Source of the DNA: Pacificispira sp033344895
GTDB taxonomy: Bacteria > Pseudomonadota > Alphaproteobacteria > UBA8366 > Aestuariispiraceae
Assembly (NCBI GenBank): GCA_965229685.1
Contig: OZ245920.1
Span: 3,038,001-3,102,000 of the forward strand
DNA length: 64,000 nucleotides
Direction: 5' to 3'
Positions 50,754 to 58,891 of this stretch are shown piece by piece. The notes beneath the pieces are model-generated. The model did not search any database and was not told where the DNA came from. It worked only from the letters and a program-made list of their open reading frames with translations. How positions within the stretch are numbered: position 1 is the stretch's first letter; the number at the start of each line of letters is the position of its first letter. A program made the translations under genes and the position numbers.

Positions 50754-50830
50754 CTGACGAAACGGGTCGGAAACGACAATTTTAATCAGTACAGCGCGCG
50801 AAAAACTCTCCACTCCCGATGCACCAGGGT

Positions 50831-51472
50831 CTATGGGCGCCGCGTGATCCGGGCGGCACGCTCCGTGACGGCGTCCCAGTTGCCGGTTTGCAGATCGTTT
50901 TCGGTTACCAGCCACGATCCGCCGGCGCAGACGACGTTTCGCAGACTCAGGTAATCGTGGAGAGTCTGCTCCCGGATACCGCCGGTCGGGCAGAAAGAAA
51001 CTTCGGGAAAGGGACCGGCGAAGCCGGAAAGCGCGTCGAGCCCCCCGGAAGCCGCAGCCGGAAAGAACTTCAGAAAGCGGAACCCGTATTCCCGTGCCCG
51101 CATGATTTCCGACGCCGTCGCCACACCAGGCAGGAACGGCATGCCGTCCGCGATGATCGCCGCCGCAAGGTCCGGGGTCAGTCCCGGACTCACACCGAAT
51201 ACGGCCCCCGCCTCCCGAACCCGTTGAAGGTCGACTTCTCGGAGAATGGTTCCCGCCCCCGGTATGGCCTCCGGCACCCTGTCACGGATCTGTCGAATGG
51301 CAGCGATCGCACTGTCGCTGCGCAGCGTCACCTCGATCACGGGTAGGCCGCCACGCACAAGAGCCTGCGCGAGCGGTACGGCATCCTCGACACGCCGGAT
51401 CGTCACGACAGGAATGACCGGCGCCGTTCGGAGAATCTCTTCAAGAACGCCTGGTGTCGAGTATGCGGTCAT
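50831..51472 (-). CDS. eda: 2-dehydro-3-deoxy-6-phosphogluconate (KDPG) aldolase
   Basis: This 213-residue class I aldolase has E47 (VIEVTLRS) and the Schiff-base lysine K135 (FRFLKFFPA), with the GAGTI and PTGGI segments of the phosphate site. It splits KDPG to pyruvate and glyceraldehyde 3-phosphate. It is the last gene of the sugar-acid operon, overlapping kdgK by 4 bp (ATGA). Confidence 0.93.
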   Translation of the reverse strand: MTAYSTPGVLEEILRTAPVIPVVTIRRVEDAVPLAQALVRGGLPVIEVTLRSDSAIAAIRQIRDRVPEAIPGAGTILREVDLQRVREAGAVFGVSPGLTPDLAAAIIADGMPFLPGVATASEIMRAREYGFRFLKFFPAAASGGLDALSGFAGPFPEVSFCPTGGIREQTLHDYLSLRNVVCAGGSWLVTENDLQTGNWDAVTERAARITRRP

Positions 51473-52455
51473 TTGATTGCCCCTGCCGATGCCAGGGCGT
51501 TCCGCAGACCGGACGCCTCCAGGATGGACTTTGGTATGATCGCGCCCGGATGCTGGATCACAGTGGATGCCAGTTGATGCCCGAGCAGGGCGGCCTCGGC
51601 CGGAGAGTTGCCTGTGAGACGGGACGCAAGATAGCCGGCGTTGAAGGAATCGCCGGCAGCCGTTGTGTCCACAGGCCGGGGCACCCGTTCCGCCTCCACC
51701 TGGATCACTTCGCCCTCCGTGGCGATAGTACAGCAATGCTTGCCGTCCTTTATGACGACCTCCCGGATGCCGTAATCGCGATAGCGTTCTACCGTATCGG
51801 AAACCTTCCCATCCCCGAACAGGACATGGTCGTCGTCGAAGGTCGGCAGAACGATGTCGGTTCTCTTCAGGGCCTGCTGAAAGATGGCCCGTGCCCTGTC
51901 GCGGTCTGGCCACCCTTTGGCGCGGAAATTCCCGTCGAAAGCCACCTCGGCGCCGGATTTGCGGGCTGCATCCAGCCCTTCGAACAGCACATCCAGGGCC
52001 CTATCCGAGAAGAGCGAAAGCGTAATGCCGGACAGATAAATCATGTCGTAGCTCGGCAGGGCGGCAATGACGCGGCCCCCGAACTCATGATCGAACAGGT
52101 CGCGAACCGGCGAACGGTCCCGCCAGTAATGGAACGTCCGTTCACCCGTGCTGTCGGTTTCGATCACATAGAGCCCGGCGCTGCGTCCGGGCAGGCGACC
52201 GATGAGGCCGGTCCCAACCCCTTCCGACTGACACGTGGCGTTGATCGCATCACTGAAGGGATCGTCGCCAAGCAGGGTAACGAAATCAGAGGCGACGCCG
52301 AGACGACACAAATAGACCGCCGTGTTGAACGTATCCCCGCCATAAGCGAGATCGAAACGACCATCGGCGCCTCGCCTGAACTCCGCCATGCATTCGCCGA
52401 TCGAGGCCAGGCGACTCACGCTCCCGGTCCTATCGGCATGGGACGTTCTGCTCAC
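51469..52455 (-). CDS. kdgK: 2-dehydro-3-deoxygluconate (KDG) kinase, PfkB family
   Basis: This 328-residue ribokinase-family sugar kinase has the N-terminal GGDTFNTAVYLCRLG signature and the C-terminal DTTAAGDSFNAGYL motif with the catalytic base D. Phosphorylation of KDG links the dehydratase upstream to the aldolase downstream. I chose the GTG at 52455, which has GGAGGA at 7-bp spacing. An ATG at 52500 and other GTGs are possible, but lack such a site. Confidence 0.9.
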   Translation of the reverse strand: MSRTSHADRTGSVSRLASIGECMAEFRRGADGRFDLAYGGDTFNTAVYLCRLGVASDFVTLLGDDPFSDAINATCQSEGVGTGLIGRLPGRSAGLYVIETDSTGERTFHYWRDRSPVRDLFDHEFGGRVIAALPSYDMIYLSGITLSLFSDRALDVLFEGLDAARKSGAEVAFDGNFRAKGWPDRDRARAIFQQALKRTDIVLPTFDDDHVLFGDGKVSDTVERYRDYGIREVVIKDGKHCCTIATEGEVIQVEAERVPRPVDTTAAGDSFNAGYLASRLTGNSPAEAALLGHQLASTVIQHPGAIIPKSILEASGLRNALASAGAIK

Positions 52456-52513
52456 GGACAATTCCTCCGAAAGCGAAGCCGCGCTGGCACCAACCCGCAT
52501 CGACCCCACCGTT

Positions 52514-54307
52514 CTAGTGATTGTGACGCGGAAGGCCCTTGGACTCCGCAATGCGCTGATACTTGACCGCCGGCTCCAGCACCATGCCCTGCGCCAGTTG
52601 CCCCACGCAGCCGCGCTGCAGTTCCTGCCAGGGCGTCTGGGACCCCGGATAGGGATAGCCTCCCTCGGCCTCAAGTACCTTCCGGCGATCCGCCCATTCC
52701 GCCTCCGGGACCATGGCATCCACGGTCCCGCGTCCCAGGTCGATGCGAACCCTGTCCCCGGTTTTGAGCAGCGCCAGCCCGCCCCCGACAGCGGCCTCCG
52801 GCGACGCATTCAGAATGCTGGGCGACCCTGAAGTGCCGGACTGGCGGCCGTCGCCGACGCAGGGAAGCGATTCCACTCCGGCGCGGATCAGGTAATCCGG
52901 GGGCCGCATATTGACGACTTCCGATGCACCGGGATAGCCGATCGGACCCGTTCCTCGCATGAACAGAATGCAGTTCTCATCGATCCCGAGCGAGGGATCG
53001 TCGATGCGGGCATGGTAGTCCTCCGGTCCGTCGAACACGATGGCCCGGCCTTCAAATGCGTCCGGATCCTGAGGATTCGAAAGGTAACGCCTGCGGAAGT
53101 CCGGTGTCACCGCGGACACCTTCATCACCGCCTCGTCGAACAGGTTGCCCGACAGCAGCTTGAACCCGGCCGCCACCATAAACGGCGTATCGGGCGCCGC
53201 GATGACCTGCCGGTCCCGCGACCGCATCCCCATGCAGTTTTCGCCGATGGTCTTGCCGGTTACGGTCGGCGCATCGGAATGAATCAGGCCTGCCCCCATC
53301 ATTTCCCCGATCACCGCCGGCACGCCGCCGGCGCGATGGAAATCCTCTGCCAGGTAATCCCCGATCGGCTGCATGTCGACGATCCGCGGAACGTCGCCGC
53401 CGACCTCCTCCCACTTTCGCCAGCTCAGTTCCACACCGGCATGCCGCGCGATGGCCTGAAGATGGATCGGCGCATTGGACGATCCGCCCAGCGCGGACGT
53501 CACGCGAATGGCATTTTCAAAGGCTTCCGTCGTCAGGATGTCGGAGGGTTTCAATTCTTCGTTGACGAGTTCCACCGCCCGGCGGCCGGTCTCATAGGCG
53601 ATCTTGCCCCGTTCGCGGTACGGCGCCGGAATGGCGGCGCAGCCCGGAAGAGACATGCCCAGCGTCTCCATCAGGGCGTTCATCGTCATGGCGGTTCCCA
53701 TCGTGTTGCAGAAACCGGGGCTTGGCGCGGACGCCGTGGCCATTTCCATGAAGGTCTCGTGATCGATCTTGCCTTCAGCCAGCAATTCCCTGGCCTTCCA
53801 GATGATGGCGCCGCTGCCGACACGCCGGCCGTCGTACCAGCCGTTCAACATCGGCCCGCCGGTCAGGACGATGGCGGGGATGTCGACGGTCGCGGCTGCC
53901 ATGAGGCAGGCCGGAGTCGTCTTGTCGCACCCGGTCGTCAGAACGACACCGTCCAAGGGATAGCCATAGAGCACTTCCACCAGACCGAGATACGCCAGGT
54001 TCCGGTCGAGCGACGCAGTCGGGCGCTTGCCGGTTTCCTGAATGGGATGGACCGGAAACTCGATGGCAATGCCGCCGGCATCACGAATGCCGTCCTTCAC
54101 GCGCGCAGCAAGCTCTACCAGCGGCCGGTTACAGGGCGACAGGTCGCTGCCGGTCTGGGCAATCCCGATGATCGGCCGGCCCGCCTGCAACTCCGCCCGC
54201 GTCAGGCCGTAATTCAGATAGCGTTCGAGGTAGAGCGCCGTCATCCCCGGGTCCGCGGGATTGTCGAACCAGCTTTGGGAACGAAGACCTTTGCGCTTCT
54301 TATCCAT
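52514..54307 (-). CDS. Sugar-acid dehydratase of the IlvD/Edd family
   Basis: This 597-residue Fe-S dehydratase has likely [2Fe-2S] cysteines C59 (SDLSPCNRPL), C127 (TTGCDKTTPAC) and C200 (PSPGFCNTMGTA), plus the GNLFDEAVMK-like and GTSGSPSILN segments near the end. The match is to aldonate/pentonate dehydratases (L-arabinonate, xylonate, galactonate types) rather than dihydroxyacid dehydratase. With KDG kinase and KDPG aldolase next to it, a hexonate to KDG reaction is most likely. It lies 15 bp after dctM. Confidence 0.88.
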   Translation of the reverse strand: MDKKRKGLRSQSWFDNPADPGMTALYLERYLNYGLTRAELQAGRPIIGIAQTGSDLSPCNRPLVELAARVKDGIRDAGGIAIEFPVHPIQETGKRPTASLDRNLAYLGLVEVLYGYPLDGVVLTTGCDKTTPACLMAAATVDIPAIVLTGGPMLNGWYDGRRVGSGAIIWKARELLAEGKIDHETFMEMATASAPSPGFCNTMGTAMTMNALMETLGMSLPGCAAIPAPYRERGKIAYETGRRAVELVNEELKPSDILTTEAFENAIRVTSALGGSSNAPIHLQAIARHAGVELSWRKWEEVGGDVPRIVDMQPIGDYLAEDFHRAGGVPAVIGEMMGAGLIHSDAPTVTGKTIGENCMGMRSRDRQVIAAPDTPFMVAAGFKLLSGNLFDEAVMKVSAVTPDFRRRYLSNPQDPDAFEGRAIVFDGPEDYHARIDDPSLGIDENCILFMRGTGPIGYPGASEVVNMRPPDYLIRAGVESLPCVGDGRQSGTSGSPSILNASPEAAVGGGLALLKTGDRVRIDLGRGTVDAMVPEAEWADRRKVLEAEGGYPYPGSQTPWQELQRGCVGQLAQGMVLEPAVKYQRIAESKGLPRHNH

Positions 54308-54322
54308 GGGAACTCTCTTCCT

Positions 54323-55648
54323 TCATCGTCCCGTGATTCCGGGAAACACAATCAGCAACCCGACGGCAAGAACCTGCATGCCGATGAACGGCAGCAAGGA
54401 TCGGAATATGGTCCCGAGCGAGATGTCGGGTGGGGCCACACTCTTGAGATAGAACGCGGCCGGGCCGAAAGGCGGCGTGAGAAACGACACCTGCATGTTC
54501 ATGGCGAAGAGGACACCGAACCAGACAGGGTCTAGGCCGAGACTGATCACGACCGGCACGAAAATCGGCATGGTCAGAAGGGCGATCCCGACCCAATCGA
54601 GGAACATGCCGAGCAGGAACAGGATTGCCATCATGACCAGGATAACGACCTTCGGCTCCTCTGAAATCCCGGTCAGCAGGCTGGACACGAAGTCGATGCC
54701 CCCCATCAGGTTGAACACGCCGACCAGGGCGCTGGCGCCGATACCGATCCACACGATCATGCCGCAGGTCGAGAGGGTCTGTAACGCGGCGCCCTTCAGC
54801 ATCGAGAGGCTGAACTCCCCGCGGACCACGGTCGACAGCAACACCCCCAGGACCCCGACGGCGGAGGCTTCGGTCACAGAGGCGATTCCGCCATAGATCG
54901 AGCCCAGCACGAAGGCGACGACGCAGATTGGCAGGATGATCCCCTTAAGCAGTTTCAGATGCTCTGAGAACGGTCGATCATCGGGTTCCGGGGCCGGCGC
55001 GAGGCTGGGGTTGAGACGGCAGCGGATGATCACATAGGCGACGTAGAACCCGGCCAACATGAATCCCGGGATGAATGCCGAAGTGAAGAGATCGCCGATC
55101 GATACATTGGCGGTGAGGCCATAGATGATGAGAACGATTGACGGCGGGATCATGGTTCCAAGGGAACCGCCGGCGCAGATCACCCCGATAGCGAGTTTCT
55201 TGTCGTAGCCGAGGCGCAGCATCTGGGGCAGCGCCAACAGTCCCAGCAACACGATCTCTCCGCCGATAATGCCACTCATGGCCGCCAGGATGACGGCAAC
55301 GAAGATCGTCTGAACCGCGACCGCCCCCCGTAACCGGCGCCCGGCCAACTTCATCGCGTCGAACAGATCCGCCGCGATTCCGGAACGGTCCAACAATGCC
55401 GCCATCAGCACGAACATCGGAACGGAAACGAAGACGAAGGAAGAAACGAAGGAATAGACCCGGCTCGTGATCAGGGGAACGGCAGCGGGACCGAACCAGC
55501 CGACCGCAAAGATCAGCGCGACCAGCAGGGTCACATAAGCCAGCGGAATGCCCAGCAGCAGCAACGCGAACAGAAGTCCGAACATCAGCAGCGTGCCGTA
55601 CTCAATCCCCAGCGCCTTGAGATTGAAGGAAATGTCGAGCAGTTCCAT
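54323..55648 (-). CDS. dctM: TRAP transporter large permease DctM (sugar-acid system)
   Basis: This 441-residue protein of about 12 membrane helices has DctM motifs VSVPMFVLMAALLDRSGIA, MSGIIGGEIVLLGLLALPQM, GSLGTMIPPSIVLIIYG and LTPPFGPAAFYLKSVAPP. It is 4 bp from dctQ. It transports the sugar acid that the downstream enzymes degrade. Confidence 0.94.
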   Translation of the reverse strand: MELLDISFNLKALGIEYGTLLMFGLLFALLLLGIPLAYVTLLVALIFAVGWFGPAAVPLITSRVYSFVSSFVFVSVPMFVLMAALLDRSGIAADLFDAMKLAGRRLRGAVAVQTIFVAVILAAMSGIIGGEIVLLGLLALPQMLRLGYDKKLAIGVICAGGSLGTMIPPSIVLIIYGLTANVSIGDLFTSAFIPGFMLAGFYVAYVIIRCRLNPSLAPAPEPDDRPFSEHLKLLKGIILPICVVAFVLGSIYGGIASVTEASAVGVLGVLLSTVVRGEFSLSMLKGAALQTLSTCGMIVWIGIGASALVGVFNLMGGIDFVSSLLTGISEEPKVVILVMMAILFLLGMFLDWVGIALLTMPIFVPVVISLGLDPVWFGVLFAMNMQVSFLTPPFGPAAFYLKSVAPPDISLGTIFRSLLPFIGMQVLAVGLLIVFPGITGR

Positions 55649-55652
55649 CCGG

Positions 55653-56234
55653 CTATTCCTGCTTACCGAACGCGGCGCGGGCGAAGTTGAAGGCAAGCAC
55701 CAGAAACTGCAGTGACAACAGCACCAGCACGACGAAGAGGAATATCTTCAAGCCCGCAGGAAAGGCCGGATCCCAGGCACTGCCGGATGTCTCCAGCCGG
55801 ATGCCGCCCCCGGGGCGAAACACCGCGCGTTCGACGATCATCCAGGCCGCCCAGGAGAAGAAGACCGTGGCGCCCATGCAGATCAGCGAGATGAGAAGGT
55901 CCAGAACCGACTTCGCCCGCCCCTTGGCAAGGTCATAAAGCAGGACGACCCGAATGTGACTGTTGTGCGAGGTGCAGTAGAGGCCACCGAAGAGGAAGGC
56001 GATTGCACAGAGAAAGACCGTGGTCTCATGGGCCCAGATCGTTGGCGCATTGAAGACATAGCGCAGCAGCACTTCCTGATTGAGGACCAGGGCGGAGGCC
56101 AGAATTCCGATTGCGAAAACAATCGCCGCCCTGTCGACCATTCGGCCGAGGAGCCCCGCCTCCTGGATCGGACCGCGACGATCTTCAGCCTTCGGCCGAT
56201 CGGTCGCCTCTGTCTTATCCTGCTGCATGTTCAT
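55653..56234 (-). CDS. dctQ: TRAP transporter small permease DctQ (sugar-acid system)
   Basis: This 193-residue protein has an N-terminal charged tail and four membrane helices, with the family segment ETTVFLCAIAFLFGGLYCTSHNSHIRVVLLYD. The ATG at 56234 follows a GGGGGG run that can serve as a ribosome site; the longer frame upstream covers a hairpin and is unlikely to be coding. Confidence 0.9.
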   Translation of the reverse strand: MNMQQDKTEATDRPKAEDRRGPIQEAGLLGRMVDRAAIVFAIGILASALVLNQEVLLRYVFNAPTIWAHETTVFLCAIAFLFGGLYCTSHNSHIRVVLLYDLAKGRAKSVLDLLISLICMGATVFFSWAAWMIVERAVFRPGGGIRLETSGSAWDPAFPAGLKIFLFVVLVLLSLQFLVLAFNFARAAFGKQE

Positions 56235-56321
56235 GCCCCCCCAAATCATCGAAGAACCCGGTCTCTTCCTATCATGAAACGGGTTGCCTCGGGCCGCATC
56301 GCGACCTCCGGGAGAGACGGC

Positions 56322-56351
56322 GCGGAGTGTGCCGATACCGCCACACTCCGC
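56322..56351 (-). other. Intergenic hairpin between dctP and dctQ
   Basis: GCGGAGTGTG (56322-56331) and CACACTCCGC (56342-56351) form a perfect 10-bp stem with a 10-nt loop in the 166-bp gap after dctP. No T-run follows on the minus strand. It probably stabilises the dctP message or partly stops transcription so that binding protein exceeds permease. The rest of the gap shows nothing else. Confidence 0.6.
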
Positions 56352-56400
56352 CGGGCCGACCCGGGCAAGCCCGATGCCGCCCCACACCGTCTCGGATGGA

Positions 56401-57417
56401 TCAGTGCACGAGGCCCTTTTCCGTCAGATATTCCGTCAGGACCTTGTAGACCTTCATGGCGTTATCCGACTTCGCGGCGACCTTTTCCCATTCGCCGATC
56501 GCGATCTTCCGGAATTTGGCCCGTTCTTCGGCCGACCAGTCATGTACGGTGATTTCGCCACCGGCCTTGGCCTGCTCGACCGCCTCGCGATCGCGTTCCG
56601 CAAGCGCGGCGACCTGGCTTTGTGCGAACTCGGCAACCGTTTCCTCGAAGGCCCGCTGCACATCAGACGGCAGGGAATCCCAGATTTCCTTGTTGATCGA
56701 TACCTCAACCAGCGGCATCGAATGGAAACCCGGATAGATCGGGTGCGGCGCGATCTTGTTCAGCCCCTGTGCCTGGTTCGTCGAAAACACCGTGTAGTCG
56801 GCCGCCTCGATGACGCCCTTGTCCAGCGCCGTGAAGACTTCCGAACCGGGCAAATTGACCGGAGCGGCGCCCGCGGCGGCGAACACCTGCTGCACCAGCC
56901 CTTCGGGGGCGCGCATCTTCAGATTCTTAAGGTCATCGACGCCCTTCAGCGGAACCGCCGAGACAAATGCCTCCAGGCCCGGGGTCGTCGCACCGATGAA
57001 ATGCAGCCCGTAGGGTGCCAGCATCTCATTCATCAGGGCCGCGCCCTTCGCGTCCATGAAATCGAACATCTGCTGAGGGTCGGACCAGGCGCCGACCGGA
57101 TTCGCGATCAGGCTGAAAGCCGCGTCCTTGCCGGCGAAATAGGACGTATCGGTTATATGTCCGTCGAGGATTCCCGCCGCGATCGCGTCCTGCGTCTCCC
57201 GGTGCTCGACAACCGATCCTACCGGCAGCAGTTCAACCTTGACCCGACCGCCGGTACGCTCGGCCAGTGCTTCGGTCCATCCGGTCTGGAGCTGGAAATT
57301 CGGGTTCCCTGCCGGGTCACTCGACTGGAACTTGAAACTGTACTCCTGCGCATGCGCACCGCCCGACAGCATGATCACCGCCGCGGCCGCCAGTACGGTC
57401 TTAAGGTTCGATTTCAT
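56401..57417 (-). CDS. dctP: TRAP transporter substrate-binding protein DctP (sugar-acid system)
   Basis: This 338-residue binding protein has a Sec signal peptide (MKSNLKTVLAAAAVIMLSGGAHA-Q). GGRVKVELLPVGSVV and the specificity arginine in LKNLKMRAPEGLVQQV, which grips the substrate carboxylate, are typical. AGGAG lies 8 bp before the ATG at 57417. It is the first gene of the LacI-controlled operon. Confidence 0.92.
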   Translation of the reverse strand: MKSNLKTVLAAAAVIMLSGGAHAQEYSFKFQSSDPAGNPNFQLQTGWTEALAERTGGRVKVELLPVGSVVEHRETQDAIAAGILDGHITDTSYFAGKDAAFSLIANPVGAWSDPQQMFDFMDAKGAALMNEMLAPYGLHFIGATTPGLEAFVSAVPLKGVDDLKNLKMRAPEGLVQQVFAAAGAAPVNLPGSEVFTALDKGVIEAADYTVFSTNQAQGLNKIAPHPIYPGFHSMPLVEVSINKEIWDSLPSDVQRAFEETVAEFAQSQVAALAERDREAVEQAKAGGEITVHDWSAEERAKFRKIAIGEWEKVAAKSDNAMKVYKVLTEYLTEKGLVH

Positions 57418-57437
57418 AATCTGCACTCCTTGTCTTC

Positions 57438-57455
57438 ACGAACGGGATCGTTCGT
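57438..57455. other. Inverted repeat in the dctP leader
   Basis: ACGAACG-GGAT-CGTTCGT is an inverted repeat with perfect 7-bp arms, 20-38 bp before the dctP start. It lies between the LacI-type promoter and the gene. It could be an RNA hairpin near the ribosome site or a second operator. No match to a known motif is claimed. Confidence 0.45.
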
Positions 57456-57652
57456 CGGTGTTGGTCAGGAAGAGAGGAGCACCGTTTCCGACACTGTTCT
57501 GCGCGCCATGCCGTCGTCACGCATTGCGAGAACCCCCGCCCGGTCTGCCGGCGCGCAACCATGCCGTTGCGGTCAGGCGTCCGGATTGTTGCGGAAGCTG
57601 TCACGTCCTCCCAGTTACGGCTGGATTGTCGGGCTCCCCGTTCCAGCTTCAA

Positions 57653-57693
57653 ATGTTAGCGCTAACATATTTAATATTTCTGGCGTGTGTCAA
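57653..57693 (-). promoter_or_regulatory. Promoter of the sugar-acid operon with a LacI-family operator
   Basis: On the minus strand TTGACA (57688-57693), an 18-bp spacer and TATGTT (57664-57669) form the promoter. ATGTTAGCGCTAACAT (57653-57668) is a perfect 16-bp palindrome with the central GC expected for LacI/GntR-type repressors, and it overlaps the -10. The site lies 236 bp upstream of dctP and about 100 bp from the divergent LacI gene. Apart from this and the repeat at 57438, the 354-bp gap (57418-57771) shows nothing else. Confidence 0.75.
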
Positions 57694-57771
57694 CCGGATT
57701 TCGTAACATCCAACCCTGTCTGAAGAACATCGATCTGGTTTCATTTTCATGCATAAATTCAGGATGATAAG

Positions 57772-58797
57772 ATGAGCGCGCGAAAGAATGCCAAGCTTTC
57801 GGACGTGGCGGCACGCGTTGGTGTTAGCGCGATCACCGTATCCCGGGCGCTCAGAACCCCTGAAAAGGTCTCGCCGCAGCTTCGGAAGGAAATCGCACGG
57901 GCGGTGGCCGAACTCGGATACGTCCCTAACCCCGCAGCGCGCGCGCTCGCGTCGCGACAATCGGATGTGATCGGGGTCGTCATTCCATCCGTTACGAACA
58001 ACGTCTTCGCCGAGGTTGTTCAGGGCATCCATTCGGAGATGGAACATCACCCGTTCAACATGCAGTTGGCCTATACGCGGTATTCGCCGCGCACGGAAGA
58101 GAACCTGCTGAAAGTCTTCCTGAGCCAGAACCCGGCCGGTCTGATCGTGACGGGGATCGACCAGTCGGACGCCGCCCGCGCCATGCTGAAGGCCGCCCCC
58201 TGTCCGGTCGTGCAGATCATGGAAACCGCAGAGGACCCGATCGACCTGATGATCGGCTTCTCGCATTACGATGCGGCGCGCGCCGCCGCGACGCATCTGC
58301 TGGAACAGGGATACCGTCGACTCGCGTTTCTGGGCGCGCGCATGGACCCCCGCTCGCAGCGCCGCTTTCAGGGGTTTCGCGACGGGGCCATGGCCGGTGA
58401 CGCGTATTCGGAAGCACGGGTCGTCACCTCCCCCGCCCCTTCCTCGGTATCGCTGGGCGCGGAATTCCTGGGCGAGCTGCTGACCAGTGCACCGGATTTC
58501 GATGCCATCTTCTGCAACAATGACGACCTTGCGCTTGGCGTCATGTTCGAAGCACAGCGAAGGAGAATTCAGATCCCGGACCAGATTGGCCTGTGCGGAT
58601 TCAACGACCTGGATATGATGGCGGTCGCGGAGCCGGCCATCACCAGCGTTAAGACGTTTCGCCACGAAATGGGGCGGCAGGCTGTGGAAATGCTTGTCGC
58701 CAGAATCGCCGGGGAGGACGGGCCGTCGCAGACCGTCGTCGATCTGGGATTCGAGGTTCGCGCGAGGCGCAGCACCCGTCGGCCGTCGCGAGGTTAA
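57772..58797 (+). CDS. LacI-family transcriptional repressor (GntR-gluconate-type)
   Basis: This 341-residue regulator has an N-terminal LacI helix-turn-helix and hinge (LSDVAARVGVSAITVSRALRTPEKVSPQLRKEIARAVAELGYVPNPAARALAS) followed by a periplasmic-binding-protein-like ligand domain. An AGGATGATAAG ribosome site precedes the ATG. It is divergent from the TRAP/KDG operon and should bind the perfect palindrome at 57653-57668. By analogy with gluconate repressors, the inducer is likely a sugar acid or KDG. Confidence 0.9.
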   Translation: MSARKNAKLSDVAARVGVSAITVSRALRTPEKVSPQLRKEIARAVAELGYVPNPAARALASRQSDVIGVVIPSVTNNVFAEVVQGIHSEMEHHPFNMQLAYTRYSPRTEENLLKVFLSQNPAGLIVTGIDQSDAARAMLKAAPCPVVQIMETAEDPIDLMIGFSHYDAARAAATHLLEQGYRRLAFLGARMDPRSQRRFQGFRDGAMAGDAYSEARVVTSPAPSSVSLGAEFLGELLTSAPDFDAIFCNNDDLALGVMFEAQRRRIQIPDQIGLCGFNDLDMMAVAEPAITSVKTFRHEMGRQAVEMLVARIAGEDGPSQTVVDLGFEVRARRSTRRPSRG

Positions 58798-58891
58798 GGC
58801 GCCACGGACCAAAGGGGGGCCCATACCCGGCATGCAGCACACAACGATACAGAACGTCAGGGCATTGTGCGCCGGCCGGAAGTTCCCGGGA

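Noticed and set aside
53012..54535. 507-codon plus-strand frame opposite the dehydratase and dctM genes
   Set aside because: Shadow frame; no motifs and no ribosome site, while the opposite strand has conserved Fe-S cysteines.
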